A stretch of 64,000 nucleotides of DNA from Nocardia sp. NBC_01329 (GTDB lineage: Bacteria; Actinomycetota; Actinomycetes; Mycobacteriales; Mycobacteriaceae): NCBI RefSeq assembly GCF_035956715.1, contig NZ_CP108381.1, positions 992,001-1,056,000 on the forward strand, read 5' to 3'. Shown here piece after piece: positions 38,468 through 47,661 of this stretch. The position numbers were made by a program, and so were the translations under genes. Positions within the stretch are counted from its first letter, which is position 1, and each line of letters begins with the position of its first letter. The notes beneath the pieces were generated by a model. That model was not told the origin of the DNA and did not search any database. It was given only the letters and a program-made list of their open reading frames with translations.

Positions 38468-39493
38468 GTGGACTGCCGCACAATGGGAACAGCGGAGCGA
38501 GCGACGCCCGCTTCGGGTGGGAACGAACGGAACGACGACGAGTTGAGCGACGGGACAATCGTGGCCGAGAAAGCCGCCGCGACCGGTGCGGCCCGACCGC
38601 AGCCGCCGGCCGAGGGCATATCCGAACCGACACCGGCATCGACCGGCGCGTCTGCGGGCGCCGAGCCCAGGCGCTCACGCGCGGGCCGGAACTTACCCGC
38701 GGCCCTGGCGGTCGGACTGACGCTCGGGATGTTGTGCATCGCCGTCCTGATCTTCGTACCGAAGGTGTTCATCGGCGTCGCGGGCGTCGCGATCGGTATC
38801 GCCACCTGGGAGGTCGCCAAGCGGCTGCGTGAAGCCGATGTGCTGGTACCCCGTACCCCGTTGATCGTCGGTGGTCAGGCGGTGTTCTGGCTGGGCTGGC
38901 CGCTCGGCCCGGGCGGTGTCACCGGTGCGTTCGCGGCGACGGCGCTGGTCTGCATGGTGTGGCGGTTGTTCGACCACGGCCTGAGTACTGCCCCGCGCAA
39001 TTTCTTGCGCGATACCGCCATCACCGTGTTCACCCTGGCCTGGATTCCACTGCTCGCGTCGTTCGCGGTCCTGCTCCTGCTGGAAGAACCCGACGGCAAT
39101 CTACGGGTGCTCACCTTCATGATCCTGGTGGTGTGTTCGGACGTCGGCGGCTATGTCGCCGGAGTGCTGTTCGGCCGTCATCCGATGGTGCCCTCGATCA
39201 GCCCGAAGAAATCCTGGGAGGGCTTCGGGGGTTCGCTGGTTTTCGCGATCATCGGCGGGTTGCTCACCGTCACGCTGCTGCTCGACGCCAATTCGATGAT
39301 CGGCGTCGTCCTCGGGATCGGCCTGGTGGTGGTTGCTACCCTCGGTGACCTGGTCGAATCGCAGATCAAACGTGAGCTGGGCATCAAGGATATGGGCACC
39401 ATGCTGCCCGGGCACGGCGGCATCATGGACCGGCTCGATTCGATGCTGCCCTCGGCCTTCGTGTCCTGGCTGGTGCTCAGCACCCTGATCTGA
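38468..39493 (+). CDS. cdsA: phosphatidate cytidylyltransferase
   Basis: Makes CDP-diacylglycerol, the precursor of phosphatidylinositol, phosphatidylglycerol and cardiolipin. About eight transmembrane helices follow a 70-residue Ala/Pro-rich cytoplasmic N-terminus. The enzyme signature is at the end: SQIKRELGIKDMGTMLPGHG followed by GIMDRLDSMLPS, with SPKKSWEGFGGSL upstream. The start is uncertain: GTG 38468 and ATG 38483 are candidates, and later TTG 38543 or GTG 38561 would remove much of the variable N-terminus. Last of the rpsB-tsf-pyrH-frr-cdsA group. Confidence 0.93.
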   Translation: MDCRTMGTAERATPASGGNERNDDELSDGTIVAEKAAATGAARPQPPAEGISEPTPASTGASAGAEPRRSRAGRNLPAALAVGLTLGMLCIAVLIFVPKVFIGVAGVAIGIATWEVAKRLREADVLVPRTPLIVGGQAVFWLGWPLGPGGVTGAFAATALVCMVWRLFDHGLSTAPRNFLRDTAITVFTLAWIPLLASFAVLLLLEEPDGNLRVLTFMILVVCSDVGGYVAGVLFGRHPMVPSISPKKSWEGFGGSLVFAIIGGLLTVTLLLDANSMIGVVLGIGLVVVATLGDLVESQIKRELGIKDMGTMLPGHGGIMDRLDSMLPSAFVSWLVLSTLI

Positions 39494-39495
39494 GG

Positions 39496-39888
39496 TCAGC
39501 CGCGGTGCGCGGCACGCCGCAGCTGGACGATGCGGACCCCGCCTACCAGGGCCATCACCAGTGCGCCGGCTATCACCGACAGCAGGATCGTCACCCCGAG
39601 CGGTAGCGAGAAGTTCCAGAACAGCATTTCGACGTCGGCGCTCTCGGAGTTCTGCAAGATGAAGATCAGCAGGACGATACCGAGCAGCGCCGCCACGATC
39701 AGTGCGATCCAGGCGTTGCCGACGCGGGACTTCTCCACCCCCTTGCGCCGCCGGGTCTTGCCCGTGGGCTTTCCGCCGGTGAGATCGGGTGCCGGTTCGT
39801 GCTCACCGGGTGCGCCCAGGGGTCCGGTGGACGGGGGATCCTTCGGCAGCGCGCGGGTCTCGGGTGTTCGGTCGTCAGAGGTCGCCAT
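39496..39888 (-). CDS. LapA-domain (DUF1049) membrane protein
   Basis: A 130-aa membrane protein of the LapA/YciS type: two transmembrane helices (AWIALIVAALLGIVLLIFIL and LGVTILLSVIAGALVMALVGG) separated by the conserved QNSESADVEMLFWNFSLPLG, preceded by a Pro- and Lys-rich cytoplasmic N-terminus. In E. coli, LapA takes part in lipopolysaccharide control; in Gram-positive actinobacteria the role is unknown. ATG 39888 is preferred to the open frame up to 39999. It converges with cdsA (2-base gap) and diverges from rlmN. Confidence 0.85.
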   Translation of the reverse strand: MATSDDRTPETRALPKDPPSTGPLGAPGEHEPAPDLTGGKPTGKTRRRKGVEKSRVGNAWIALIVAALLGIVLLIFILQNSESADVEMLFWNFSLPLGVTILLSVIAGALVMALVGGVRIVQLRRAAHRG

Positions 39889-40022
39889 ATGTCGATGATT
39901 GCCGACAGCTATCGGCTGCGCACGGATTTCGGGCCCGCCGGTCGGTATCGGTCCGGGGTCGCTCGCCCTGTGAGGCGGCTCGGCACGGATCACATTCACC
40001 GAGATGACACACTGGTAGAACT

Positions 40023-41132
40023 ATGACCGTCTCCTTGCCCCTGGTTTTCGACGCGCCGCGCCGTGGTATGCCGCCCCGTCATCTGGCCGACCTCGACGCC
40101 GACGGCCTCCGGGCCGCGATGGCCGAGCTCGGCCTGCCGAAGTTCCGCGCCGATCAGGTCGCGCGGCAGTACTACGGGCGGCTGCAGGCCGATGCCGAGC
40201 AGATGACCGATCTCCCGGCCGCGGTCCGTGAGAAAGTGGCGGAGGCGCTGTTTCCGCCGCTGCTCACCCCGGTCCGGCAGATCGCCTGCGATGCCGGGGA
40301 GACTCGCAAGACGTTGTGGCGAGCCGGTGACGGGACTTTGCTGGAAAGCGTGCTGATGCGCTACCCCGACCGAGCCACGCTGTGCATTTCCAGTCAGGCC
40401 GGCTGCGGCATGGCCTGCCCGTTCTGCGCGACCGGGCAGGGCGGACTCAACCGCAACCTCTCCACCGCCGAGATCGTCGACCAGGTCCGCTCCGCCGCGG
40501 CCGATCTGCGCGACGGTGCTGTCTCCGGCGGTCCCGGGCGCCTGTCGAATATCGTGTTCATGGGGATGGGTGAGCCGCTGGCGAACTACAAACGGGTGGT
40601 GAACGCGGTACGCCGCATCACCGCGCCCGCTCCGGACGGTCTCGGGATCTCCCAGCGCAATGTGGTGGTCTCGACCGTGGGCTTGGCTCCCGCGATCCGC
40701 AAACTCGCCGACGAGGATCTCTCGGTGACTCTGGCGGTGTCCCTGCACACCCCCGACGACGAACTCCGGGACACCCTGGTCCCGGTGAACAACCGCTGGC
40801 CGGTGGCCGAGGTCCTCGATGCCGCCCGGTACTACGCCGACAAGTCCGGCCGCCGGGTATCCATCGAGTACGCGCTGATCCGGGATATCAACGACCAGCC
40901 GTGGCGTGCGGAAATGCTGGGCCAGAAGCTGCACAAGGCGCTCGGCTCCCGGGTCCACGTCAATGTCATCCCACTCAACCCGACTCCCGGCAGCAAATGG
41001 GATGCCAGCCCGAAGCCGGTGGAGCGGGAATTCGTCCGCCGCGTCGAGGCCCAGGGGGTTCCGTGTACGGTCCGCGATACCCGCGGCCAGGAGATCGCCG
41101 CGGCCTGCGGTCAACTGGCGGCAGAGGGCTGA
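40023..41132 (+). CDS. rlmN: 23S rRNA (adenine-C2)-methyltransferase RlmN
   Basis: Radical-SAM enzyme methylating A2503 of 23S rRNA and A37 of some tRNAs. The 4Fe-4S motif [11 protein letters not shown] (CxxxCxxC) is intact, as are [34 protein letters not shown]-like [28 protein letters not shown] and the C-terminal catalytic Cys region [18 protein letters not shown]. Full length at 369 aa. Start ATG 40023 is close to the divergent LapA gene. Confidence 0.96.
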   Translation: MTVSLPLVFDAPRRGMPPRHLADLDADGLRAAMAELGLPKFRADQVARQYYGRLQADAEQMTDLPAAVREKVAEALFPPLLTPVRQIACDAGETRKTLWRAGDGTLLESVLMRYPDRATLCISSQAGCGMACPFCATGQGGLNRNLSTAEIVDQVRSAAADLRDGAVSGGPGRLSNIVFMGMGEPLANYKRVVNAVRRITAPAPDGLGISQRNVVVSTVGLAPAIRKLADEDLSVTLAVSLHTPDDELRDTLVPVNNRWPVAEVLDAARYYADKSGRRVSIEYALIRDINDQPWRAEMLGQKLHKALGSRVHVNVIPLNPTPGSKWDASPKPVEREFVRRVEAQGVPCTVRDTRGQEIAAACGQLAAEG

Positions 41133-41229
41133 GTGGCCTGCGCGGTCACGATCCCGTTCGACGCGCTGGAACTGCCCTGGTATCACCGAGTCCGGCAGAT
41201 ACGAGCGGACTGGTGTGAGGAGCAATTGC

Positions 41230-42438
41230 GTGGGTGAGCGAGTCGTTGCGGTCGTCGGCGGCGGAATCGTGGGGCTGGCGATCGGGCGGGAGCTCGCCCG
41301 GCGGCGTCCCGATGACCGGATCGTGGTGCTGGAGAAGGAAGATCGCGTAGCCGCGCACCAGACCGGCCACAACTCCGGGGTGGTTCACGCCGGGATCTAC
41401 TACCAGCCGGGAAGTTTGAAGGCCGTGCTGTGCGCGCGGGGCCGGTCGCTGCTGCGGGACTACTGCGTCGAACGTGACCTGCCCTACGACGAATGCGGCA
41501 AACTCGTGATCGCAGTGGACGCCGACGAGGTGCCCCGCCTCGAAGCCCTGCAGGCGCGTGCAGGTGACAATGCGGTCCCCGGACTGCGGCGCGTGGACCG
41601 GGCCGAGATCGGCGAGATCGAGCCGTTCGCCGAAGGGATCACCGCGCTGTATTCGCCGTACACCGCTATCACCGATTTCGGCCGGGTCGCGGAATCCTTC
41701 GCCGCGGATCTTGTGGATTCCGGTGGGGAGGTGCGCTTGTCGTCGCGGGTGGACGGAATCGTCCGGACGGTGTCGGGAATCGATCTCGCCCTGGGCGAAG
41801 AGGTCCTGCGCGCGGACCGGGTGGTCATCTGCGCGGGCCTGCACGCCGATACCGTCGCCGGCCTGGCCGGTGCCGATCCAGCGCCACGTATCGTGCCGTT
41901 CCGCGGCGAGTACATGAATGTGGTTGCCGCGAAAGCGGATATGGTGCGCGGACTGGTCTATCCGGTACCGGACCCGCGGTACCCGTTCCTGGGGGTGCAT
42001 TTCACGAGGCGGGTGTCCGGAGCAGTGGAGATCGGCCCCAATGCGGTACTCGCTTTCGCCCGGGAAGGCTATCGGCGCGGCGACTTCTCGCTACGCGACC
42101 TGGCGGGCACGGTGCGCTGGCCCGGGTTCCGCCGGATGGCGCGGCAGCACTGGCGCACCGGGATCGGGGAGATGTACGGCTCGCTGTCGACGACCGCGTA
42201 TATGCGCAGAGCGCAGCGCTATATTCCGGCCATCGGTGCCGCGGATGTGGTGCGCGGTGGTTCCGGGGTCCGTGCTCAAGCCCTCGACTCGGACGGCAGC
42301 CTGGTCGACGATTTCCGGATCGACCGGCTCGGGCCGGTCACGGCGGTCCGTAATGCCCCGTCGCCCGCGGCGACTTCTTCGCTCGCCATCGCCGAATACA
42401 TCGTGAACGTCCTCGGCAAGGACACCACAGCGCGCTGA
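41230..42438 (+). CDS. lhgO: L-2-hydroxyglutarate oxidase
   Basis: FAD enzyme oxidising L-2-hydroxyglutarate to 2-oxoglutarate, feeding electrons to the respiratory chain in homologues. The Rossmann motif VVAVVGGGIVGLAIGREL starts the 402-aa protein, followed by VLEKEDRVAAHQTGHNSGVV, HAGIYYQPGSLKAVLC and the C-terminal GSGVRAQAL segment. GTG 41230 has GAGGAG about 7 bases upstream; the open frame back into rlmN is not used. It faces the end of rip. The specific substrate is inferred from family similarity. Confidence 0.9.
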   Translation: MGERVVAVVGGGIVGLAIGRELARRRPDDRIVVLEKEDRVAAHQTGHNSGVVHAGIYYQPGSLKAVLCARGRSLLRDYCVERDLPYDECGKLVIAVDADEVPRLEALQARAGDNAVPGLRRVDRAEIGEIEPFAEGITALYSPYTAITDFGRVAESFAADLVDSGGEVRLSSRVDGIVRTVSGIDLALGEEVLRADRVVICAGLHADTVAGLAGADPAPRIVPFRGEYMNVVAAKADMVRGLVYPVPDPRYPFLGVHFTRRVSGAVEIGPNAVLAFAREGYRRGDFSLRDLAGTVRWPGFRRMARQHWRTGIGEMYGSLSTTAYMRRAQRYIPAIGAADVVRGGSGVRAQALDSDGSLVDDFRIDRLGPVTAVRNAPSPAATSSLAIAEYIVNVLGKDTTAR

Positions 42439-42469
42439 CGGCTCAGATCAACGATAGAGGCCGAGCGGG

Positions 42470-43672
42470 TCAGGGAAACAGGTTGATCGGGTTGATGATG
42501 TCGGCGGCCAGGGTGAGCAGCATGTACGCTCCGCCGATCACGACCGCGACGTAGGTGAGCGGTAGCAGTTTCAGGTAGTCGACCGGTGCGCCCGGGGCCA
42601 GACCTTTCCAGCCGCGGAAGGTGTTGCGGAGTTTCTCGTACAGGACCACCGCGATATGCCCGCCGTCCAGCGGCAGCAGGGGCAGGATGTTGAACGCGCC
42701 GAGGAAGAAGTTCAGGCTGGCCAGGACCAGGATGAACATATTCCAGTAGCCGCGCTCCGCGGTCTCACCGCCGATTTTGCTGGCGCCGTACACGCTGACC
42801 GGGGTATCCGCGTCGCGCTCGCCCCCGGTCACCGCGTCCCACAACGATGCGACCTTCGCAGGCATCTGGGCCAGGGATTGGAAGGTACGGACGAACATCT
42901 CGCCGGTGAATGCCGCCGAGGCGGGAATCGCGGCGAGAACGCCGTACTGGACCGGCTCGTAGAACTCCTGGCCGACGCCGACGACGCTCACTTCCCGGCC
43001 CGGGCCGCCGTCACGGGGGTAGCGCATGGTCTGTTCGGGAACGACCTCGATATCCATCGACCGACCGTCCCGGTCGACGGTGTAGGTGAACGGGCCGTTC
43101 TGCTGCTGGGTCAGCGTCTGGAACTCGGTCCAGCTGTCTACCTCTTCGCCGTTGATCGCGGTCACCACATCGCCGCGCTGGAGGCCTGCCCGCTGGGCCG
43201 GACCGGGACCGGTGCAGGTGCCCAGGGTCCGGTCGGGGTTCTGCGGCGCGGCGCAGCTCATATCGCCGATGGTGGTCTCGGGTGGCTGGTTCAGGTTGGG
43301 CAGACCCCAGCCGACCGCCAGGACGACGATCAGGAGGAAACCGAGCAGGAAGTTCATCCCGATCCCACCCGACATCACGACGAGGCGTTTCCAGGTGGCC
43401 TGCCGGTACATGGCGCGTTCGACTTCCTCGGGTTCGAGTTCGTCGAGCGCCGTCATCCCGGCGATATCGCAGAACCCACCGAGCGGGAGCCATTTCACGC
43501 CGTATTCGGTTTCGCCGCGCCGGAACGAGAACATCTTCGGACCGAATCCGATGAAATACCGGCGCACTTTCATACCGGTGGCCTGCGCGGTCCACATATG
43601 CCCGCATTCGTGCAGCGCGATCGAAATCGTGATGCCGAGGGCGAACAGCACGAACCCCAACACGAACAGCAT
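42470..43672 (-). CDS. rip: site-2 intramembrane zinc metalloprotease (Rip1/RseP)
   Basis: Cleaves anti-sigma factors and other membrane substrates inside the bilayer. The first helix carries HECGH (zinc ligands His21 and His25 with Glu22), a PDZ domain spans about residues 120-240 (GLQRGDVVTAINGEEVDSWT), and the third zinc ligand is in NILPLLPLDGGH near residue 335, followed by a terminal helix. It has four hydrophobic segments and 400 aa, as in M. tuberculosis Rip1. Downstream of and co-directional with dxr, likely one transcript. Confidence 0.95.
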   Translation of the reverse strand: MLFVLGFVLFALGITISIALHECGHMWTAQATGMKVRRYFIGFGPKMFSFRRGETEYGVKWLPLGGFCDIAGMTALDELEPEEVERAMYRQATWKRLVVMSGGIGMNFLLGFLLIVVLAVGWGLPNLNQPPETTIGDMSCAAPQNPDRTLGTCTGPGPAQRAGLQRGDVVTAINGEEVDSWTEFQTLTQQQNGPFTYTVDRDGRSMDIEVVPEQTMRYPRDGGPGREVSVVGVGQEFYEPVQYGVLAAIPASAAFTGEMFVRTFQSLAQMPAKVASLWDAVTGGERDADTPVSVYGASKIGGETAERGYWNMFILVLASLNFFLGAFNILPLLPLDGGHIAVVLYEKLRNTFRGWKGLAPGAPVDYLKLLPLTYVAVVIGGAYMLLTLAADIINPINLFP

Positions 43673-43797
43673 GTGGTCTACAGCCCTCCTGCGGTGCGCA
43701 GATCATTACTCCCGGCCCGCACGGAGACCGGAGCGGCCGCGAGCACGTGTCCACAGTAACCGCCCGCGTGCCGTGACTCGACAATCCGCGATACCGG

Positions 43798-44937
43798 TTA
43801 CCGCTGTACGAGGATACGGGCCCGGTCGCGGGCCCATTCGTCGGCAGCGAGTACTTCGGCGAGTTCGGTGGGTTCGGCGCGCCACTGACCGGCATCGCGA
43901 ACGGCCTGCTGCACGGTACGCACGATTTCCGGAAACCGGATCCGGCCGTCGAGGAATGCCTGTACCGCAACCTCGTTGGCGGCGTTGTACACGGCGGTGA
44001 CGCAACCGCCGGCGGTACCGGCCTCGCGGGCCAGTTCCACAGCTGGGAAGACCTCGTCGTCCACCGGTTCGAAGGTCCAGGTGGCGGCGGTGCCGAAATC
44101 ACACGGGGTGGCGGCCCCGGGGACCCGGTCCGGCCACCCCAGTGCCAGCGCGATCGGCAGCTTCATATCGGGTGGGCTGGCCTGGGCGAGGGTGGAGCCG
44201 TCGGTGAAGGTGACCATGGAGTGCACGATCGACTGCGGATGCACGGTGACCTCGATGCGGTCGTAGGGAATGCCGAACAGCAGATGCGTTTCGATCAGTT
44301 CCAGCCCCTTGTTGACCAGTGAGGCCGAATTGAGGGTGTTCATCGGGCCCATGGACCAGGTCGGGTGCGTTTTCGCCTCGGCCGGATTCACCCCGTCCAG
44401 CATCTCGGCGGACCAGCCGCGGAACGGCCCGCCGGAGGCGGTGAGCACGAGTTTGCCGACCTCGTCGGCCCGGCCGCCGCGCAGGCACTGTGCCAGTGCC
44501 GAATGTTCCGAATCCACCGGGACGAGCTGGCCGGGACGGGCGGCCCGGGTGACCAGTGATCCGCCGGCGACCAGCGATTCCTTGTTCGCCAGCGCCAGAG
44601 TCGCGCCTGTTTCCAGCGCGGCCAGGGTCGGCTCCAGGCCCAGCGATCCGACCAGCGCGTTCAGCACGATATCGGCCTCGGTGCGCCGGACCAGTTCGGT
44701 CACCGCTTCCGCGCCGGTGAACGGGACTCCCAGCTCGGCTCCCGCGACCGGATCCGCCACCGCGACCGCGGTGGTACCGGTGGCGGCCATCTGCGCGGCG
44801 AGCAATTCGGTGTTCCCGCCACCCGCGGCGAGGCCGACGACTTCGAATCTGTCCGGGTTGGCGGCGATCACCTCGAGCGCCTGGGTGCCGATGGACCCGG
44901 TGCTGCCGAGCAGGAGGACTCTGCGGAGATCTGACAC
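43798..44937 (-). CDS. dxr: 1-deoxy-D-xylulose 5-phosphate reductoisomerase
   Basis: Second step of the MEP isoprenoid pathway, NADPH-dependent, target of fosmidomycin. The 379-aa protein begins with the NADPH-binding [17 protein letters not shown], has [13 protein letters not shown], the metal/substrate-binding [25 protein letters not shown] and the later [17 protein letters not shown] motif. Read with rip on the minus strand; ispG of the same pathway is nearby on the opposite strand. Confidence 0.97.
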   Translation of the reverse strand: MSDLRRVLLLGSTGSIGTQALEVIAANPDRFEVVGLAAGGGNTELLAAQMAATGTTAVAVADPVAGAELGVPFTGAEAVTELVRRTEADIVLNALVGSLGLEPTLAALETGATLALANKESLVAGGSLVTRAARPGQLVPVDSEHSALAQCLRGGRADEVGKLVLTASGGPFRGWSAEMLDGVNPAEAKTHPTWSMGPMNTLNSASLVNKGLELIETHLLFGIPYDRIEVTVHPQSIVHSMVTFTDGSTLAQASPPDMKLPIALALGWPDRVPGAATPCDFGTAATWTFEPVDDEVFPAVELAREAGTAGGCVTAVYNAANEVAVQAFLDGRIRFPEIVRTVQQAVRDAGQWRAEPTELAEVLAADEWARDRARILVQR

Positions 44938-45032
44938 CCGCCCATTGTCACCGACCGTGCCCCTGCTGGCTACGACGGGCGGTCGTATGCCACGATATCG
45001 GGCAGTATCCGTTCTCTCGAGGAGGAGCGATC

Positions 45033-45296
45033 GTGGCCGCCACGGAAGTCGAAACCACCAGCGACAAAGTTGTCACCAAGGTGGACCCCGCAGAGGTTCC
45101 GTCGGCGGCCTGGGGCTGGAGTGGAGAATCCCGCAGGACGTTCCAGGTGGCCGCGGTCGTGGTGATCATCATCCTGCTGGGCATGCTCTGGGGAAACCAC
45201 GACGGCAAGGTCGAGGATCTCTACCTGATCGGCTTCGCCGCGGCGTTGGCCGGTCTCGTCATCCGGGACGTGCTGTTACGTCGGAAACCCCGGTAA
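45033..45296 (+). CDS. DUF2631 family membrane protein
   Basis: An 87-aa protein with a conserved [18 protein letters not shown] segment, one or two hydrophobic helices ([16 protein letters not shown] and [18 protein letters not shown]) and a basic tail. DUF2631 proteins are found in mycolic-acid actinobacteria next to MEP genes; function unknown. GTG 45033 has AGGAGGAG about 9 bases upstream. Divergent from dxr with 95 bases between starts. Confidence 0.88.
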   Translation: MAATEVETTSDKVVTKVDPAEVPSAAWGWSGESRRTFQVAAVVVIIILLGMLWGNHDGKVEDLYLIGFAAALAGLVIRDVLLRRKPR

Positions 45297-45462
45297 CCGG
45301 GGGTCTCCGAAGGCTGCGGTACCGCGCGGCGAACCGCCGGTTACGGCACGGTGACGCGCCGGTGCCGGTTGTGACTGTTGCCGATCTCTCGACGGCGCCC
45401 GGTCGGGGCGGGACTAGACTCGGCACCGACCGCCGGACCAGTACGAAAGTAGGCAGCCGAAA

Positions 45463-46620
45463 GTGACCAGCACAATCGGATTGGGGATGCCGACCGCACC
45501 GGTCGCGGTGCTCGCACCGCGGCGCAAAACCCGTCAGTTGATGGTGGGTGGTGTCGGTGTGGGCAGCGACCACCCGATCTCGGTGCAGTCGATGACGACG
45601 ACGAAAACGCACGATGTGAACGCGACCCTGCAGCAGATCGCGGAACTCACCGCGTCGGGCTGCGATATCGTGCGGGTGGCGTGCCCGCGGCAGGAAGATG
45701 CCGACGCGCTCCCTACGATCGCGAAGAAATCGCAGATCCCGGTGATCGCCGATATCCATTTCCAGCCGCGCTACATTTTCGCTGCCATCGATGCGGGTTG
45801 CGCGGCGGTGCGGGTGAACCCGGGCAATATCAAGGAATTCGACGGTCGGGTGAAAGAGGTCGCCAAGGCGGCCGGAGACGCCGGCATCCCGATCCGGATC
45901 GGAGTGAACGCCGGGTCTCTCGACAAGCGGATGATGGTCAAGTACGGCAAGGCGACCCCGGAGGCCCTGGTGGAGTCGGCGCTGTGGGAGGCGGGCCTCT
46001 TCGAGGAACACGGTTTCGGCGATATCAAGATCTCGGTCAAACACAACGACCCGGTGGTGATGGTCGAGGCGTACCGGCAGCTGGCCGCGCAGTGCGACTA
46101 CCCGCTGCACCTCGGCGTCACCGAGGCGGGGCCGGCGTTCCAGGGCACCGTGAAATCCGCGGTCGCGTTCGGTGCGCTGCTCAGCGAAGGTATCGGCGAC
46201 ACCATCCGGGTGTCGTTGTCCGCGCCGCCGGCGGAGGAGGTGAAGGTCGGCGGGCAGATCCTGCAGTCGCTGAACCTGCGCCCCCGGAAACTCGAGATCG
46301 TGTCCTGCCCCTCGTGCGGGCGCGCGCAGGTCGATGTGTACACCCTCGCCGACGAGGTCAGCGCGGGTCTGGACGGCCTGGAGGTGCCGTTGCGGGTCGC
46401 GGTGATGGGATGTGTGGTGAACGGTCCGGGTGAAGCCCGGGAGGCCGATCTCGGCGTTGCCTCCGGAAACGGTAAGGGCCAGATCTTCGTCAAGGGCGAG
46501 GTCGTCAAAACGGTACCTGAGGCGCAGATAGTGGAAACCCTCATCGAGGAGGCCATGCGTATCGCCGAGGAGATGGGTGCGGACGCCGAGACCGGGCAAC
46601 CGGTCGTCAACGTGGGCTGA
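45463..46620 (+). CDS. ispG: 4-hydroxy-3-methylbut-2-enyl diphosphate synthase
   Basis: Penultimate step of the MEP pathway, a 4Fe-4S enzyme. The 385-aa protein has [51 protein letters not shown], and the cluster Cys residues in [13 protein letters not shown] and [20 protein letters not shown] 45463 follows GTAGGCAGCCGAAA-type sequence without a strong ribosome site. A perfect 13-base hairpin follows the stop. Confidence 0.96.
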   Translation: MTSTIGLGMPTAPVAVLAPRRKTRQLMVGGVGVGSDHPISVQSMTTTKTHDVNATLQQIAELTASGCDIVRVACPRQEDADALPTIAKKSQIPVIADIHFQPRYIFAAIDAGCAAVRVNPGNIKEFDGRVKEVAKAAGDAGIPIRIGVNAGSLDKRMMVKYGKATPEALVESALWEAGLFEEHGFGDIKISVKHNDPVVMVEAYRQLAAQCDYPLHLGVTEAGPAFQGTVKSAVAFGALLSEGIGDTIRVSLSAPPAEEVKVGGQILQSLNLRPRKLEIVSCPSCGRAQVDVYTLADEVSAGLDGLEVPLRVAVMGCVVNGPGEAREADLGVASGNGKGQIFVKGEVVKTVPEAQIVETLIEEAMRIAEEMGADAETGQPVVNVG

Positions 46621-46631
46621 GTGCCCCGCGC

Positions 46632-46660
46632 GCCCGGCCCGCCGACGCGGCGGGCCGGGC
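46632..46660 (+). terminator. Terminator after ispG
   Basis: Perfect 13-base stem GCCCGGCCCGCCG / CGGCGGGCCGGGC around ACG, beginning 12 bases after the ispG stop. Very GC-rich with no T-run, as is common in actinobacteria. Confidence 0.75.
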
Positions 46661-46735
46661 GGCGCTGTCCGGCTCGGATACACGCTTTCTGGATATACGT
46701 ACCGTCCCGGCGCGGTTCATGGCAGGCTGTTGTAG

Positions 46736-47599
46736 GTGCGGAGTCTGCTGGAGCCGACCCGGCGTGCGAAATACGTTCCCGCGCGCCAGCTCGCCAAGCG
46801 GGACCTGGCGCCGGTTCTCCGGGTCCTCGACGACGATCCGGTGGCCACCTGTATGGTCGCCGCCCGGTTGCAGGAATACGGACTGGACAACCGGTGCGGT
46901 CAGGGTGAGCTGTGGAGTCACGGCGGGCCCTCGGAATCGCTGTGTTTTTCCGGGGTGAATCTCATTCCGCTACGCGGCGGACGCGACGCGCTACGCGCTT
47001 TTGCCGACCGCGCGATCCGCTGGCCGAGGATGTGCTCGTCGGTGGTCGGGCGGCAGGAACTGGCGCTGCCGTTGTGGGAGATGCTCGCCGATCATTGGGG
47101 TCCCGAACGTGAGATCCGGGGTGCGCAGCCGCTGCTGGCACTCACCGATTCCGCTAGCTCGGCCGTCGATAGCGAGGTTCGTCAGGTCCGCCCCGAGGAA
47201 CTGGACCGGTATCTCGCGGCGGCGATCGCGATGTTCATCGAGGAGGTCGGCGTCGATCCGCGCGCCGGGGACGGCGGCCGCGGTTATCGGCGCCGGGTGG
47301 CCGGGCTGATCGAGGCCGGCCGGGCATGGGCACGGTTCGCCGACGGCGAGGTCGTGTTCAAGGCAGAAGTGGGCGCCCAATCCCGGCGTACCGGACAGAT
47401 CCAGGGCGTCTGGGTGCATCCGGAATACCGGGGACAGGGCCTGGGGACGTCGGGCACGGCCGCGGTGGCCAACTCGGTGGTCGCCTCGGGCCGGACCGCC
47501 AGCCTGTACGTCAACGACTACAACGAGGTGGCCCGGCGCGCCTATCGGGCGGTCGGATTCCGGCAGATCGCGACCTTCGCTACGGTTCTGCTCGACTGA
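46736..47599 (+). CDS. GNAT family N-acetyltransferase with N-terminal DUF4081-type domain
   Basis: A 287-aa protein whose C-terminal half is a GNAT fold with the acetyl-CoA loop RRTGQIQGVWVHPEYRGQGL and GTSGTAAVANSVV, ending VNDYNEVARRAYRAVGFRQI. The N-terminal half (VLDDDPVATCMVAARLQEYG) resembles the DUF4081-type domain of the mycobacterial ispG neighbour Rv2867c (from memory). The substrate is unknown. GTG 46736 is the first in-frame start after the ispG terminator. Confidence 0.87.
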   Translation: MRSLLEPTRRAKYVPARQLAKRDLAPVLRVLDDDPVATCMVAARLQEYGLDNRCGQGELWSHGGPSESLCFSGVNLIPLRGGRDALRAFADRAIRWPRMCSSVVGRQELALPLWEMLADHWGPEREIRGAQPLLALTDSASSAVDSEVRQVRPEELDRYLAAAIAMFIEEVGVDPRAGDGGRGYRRRVAGLIEAGRAWARFADGEVVFKAEVGAQSRRTGQIQGVWVHPEYRGQGLGTSGTAAVANSVVASGRTASLYVNDYNEVARRAYRAVGFRQIATFATVLLD

Positions 47600-47661
47600 T
47601 CCGGACCGGATCCGGTGTGCCGCAGGTGATCACCGGGTCGGGTCGCCTACCATCGGCTCCG

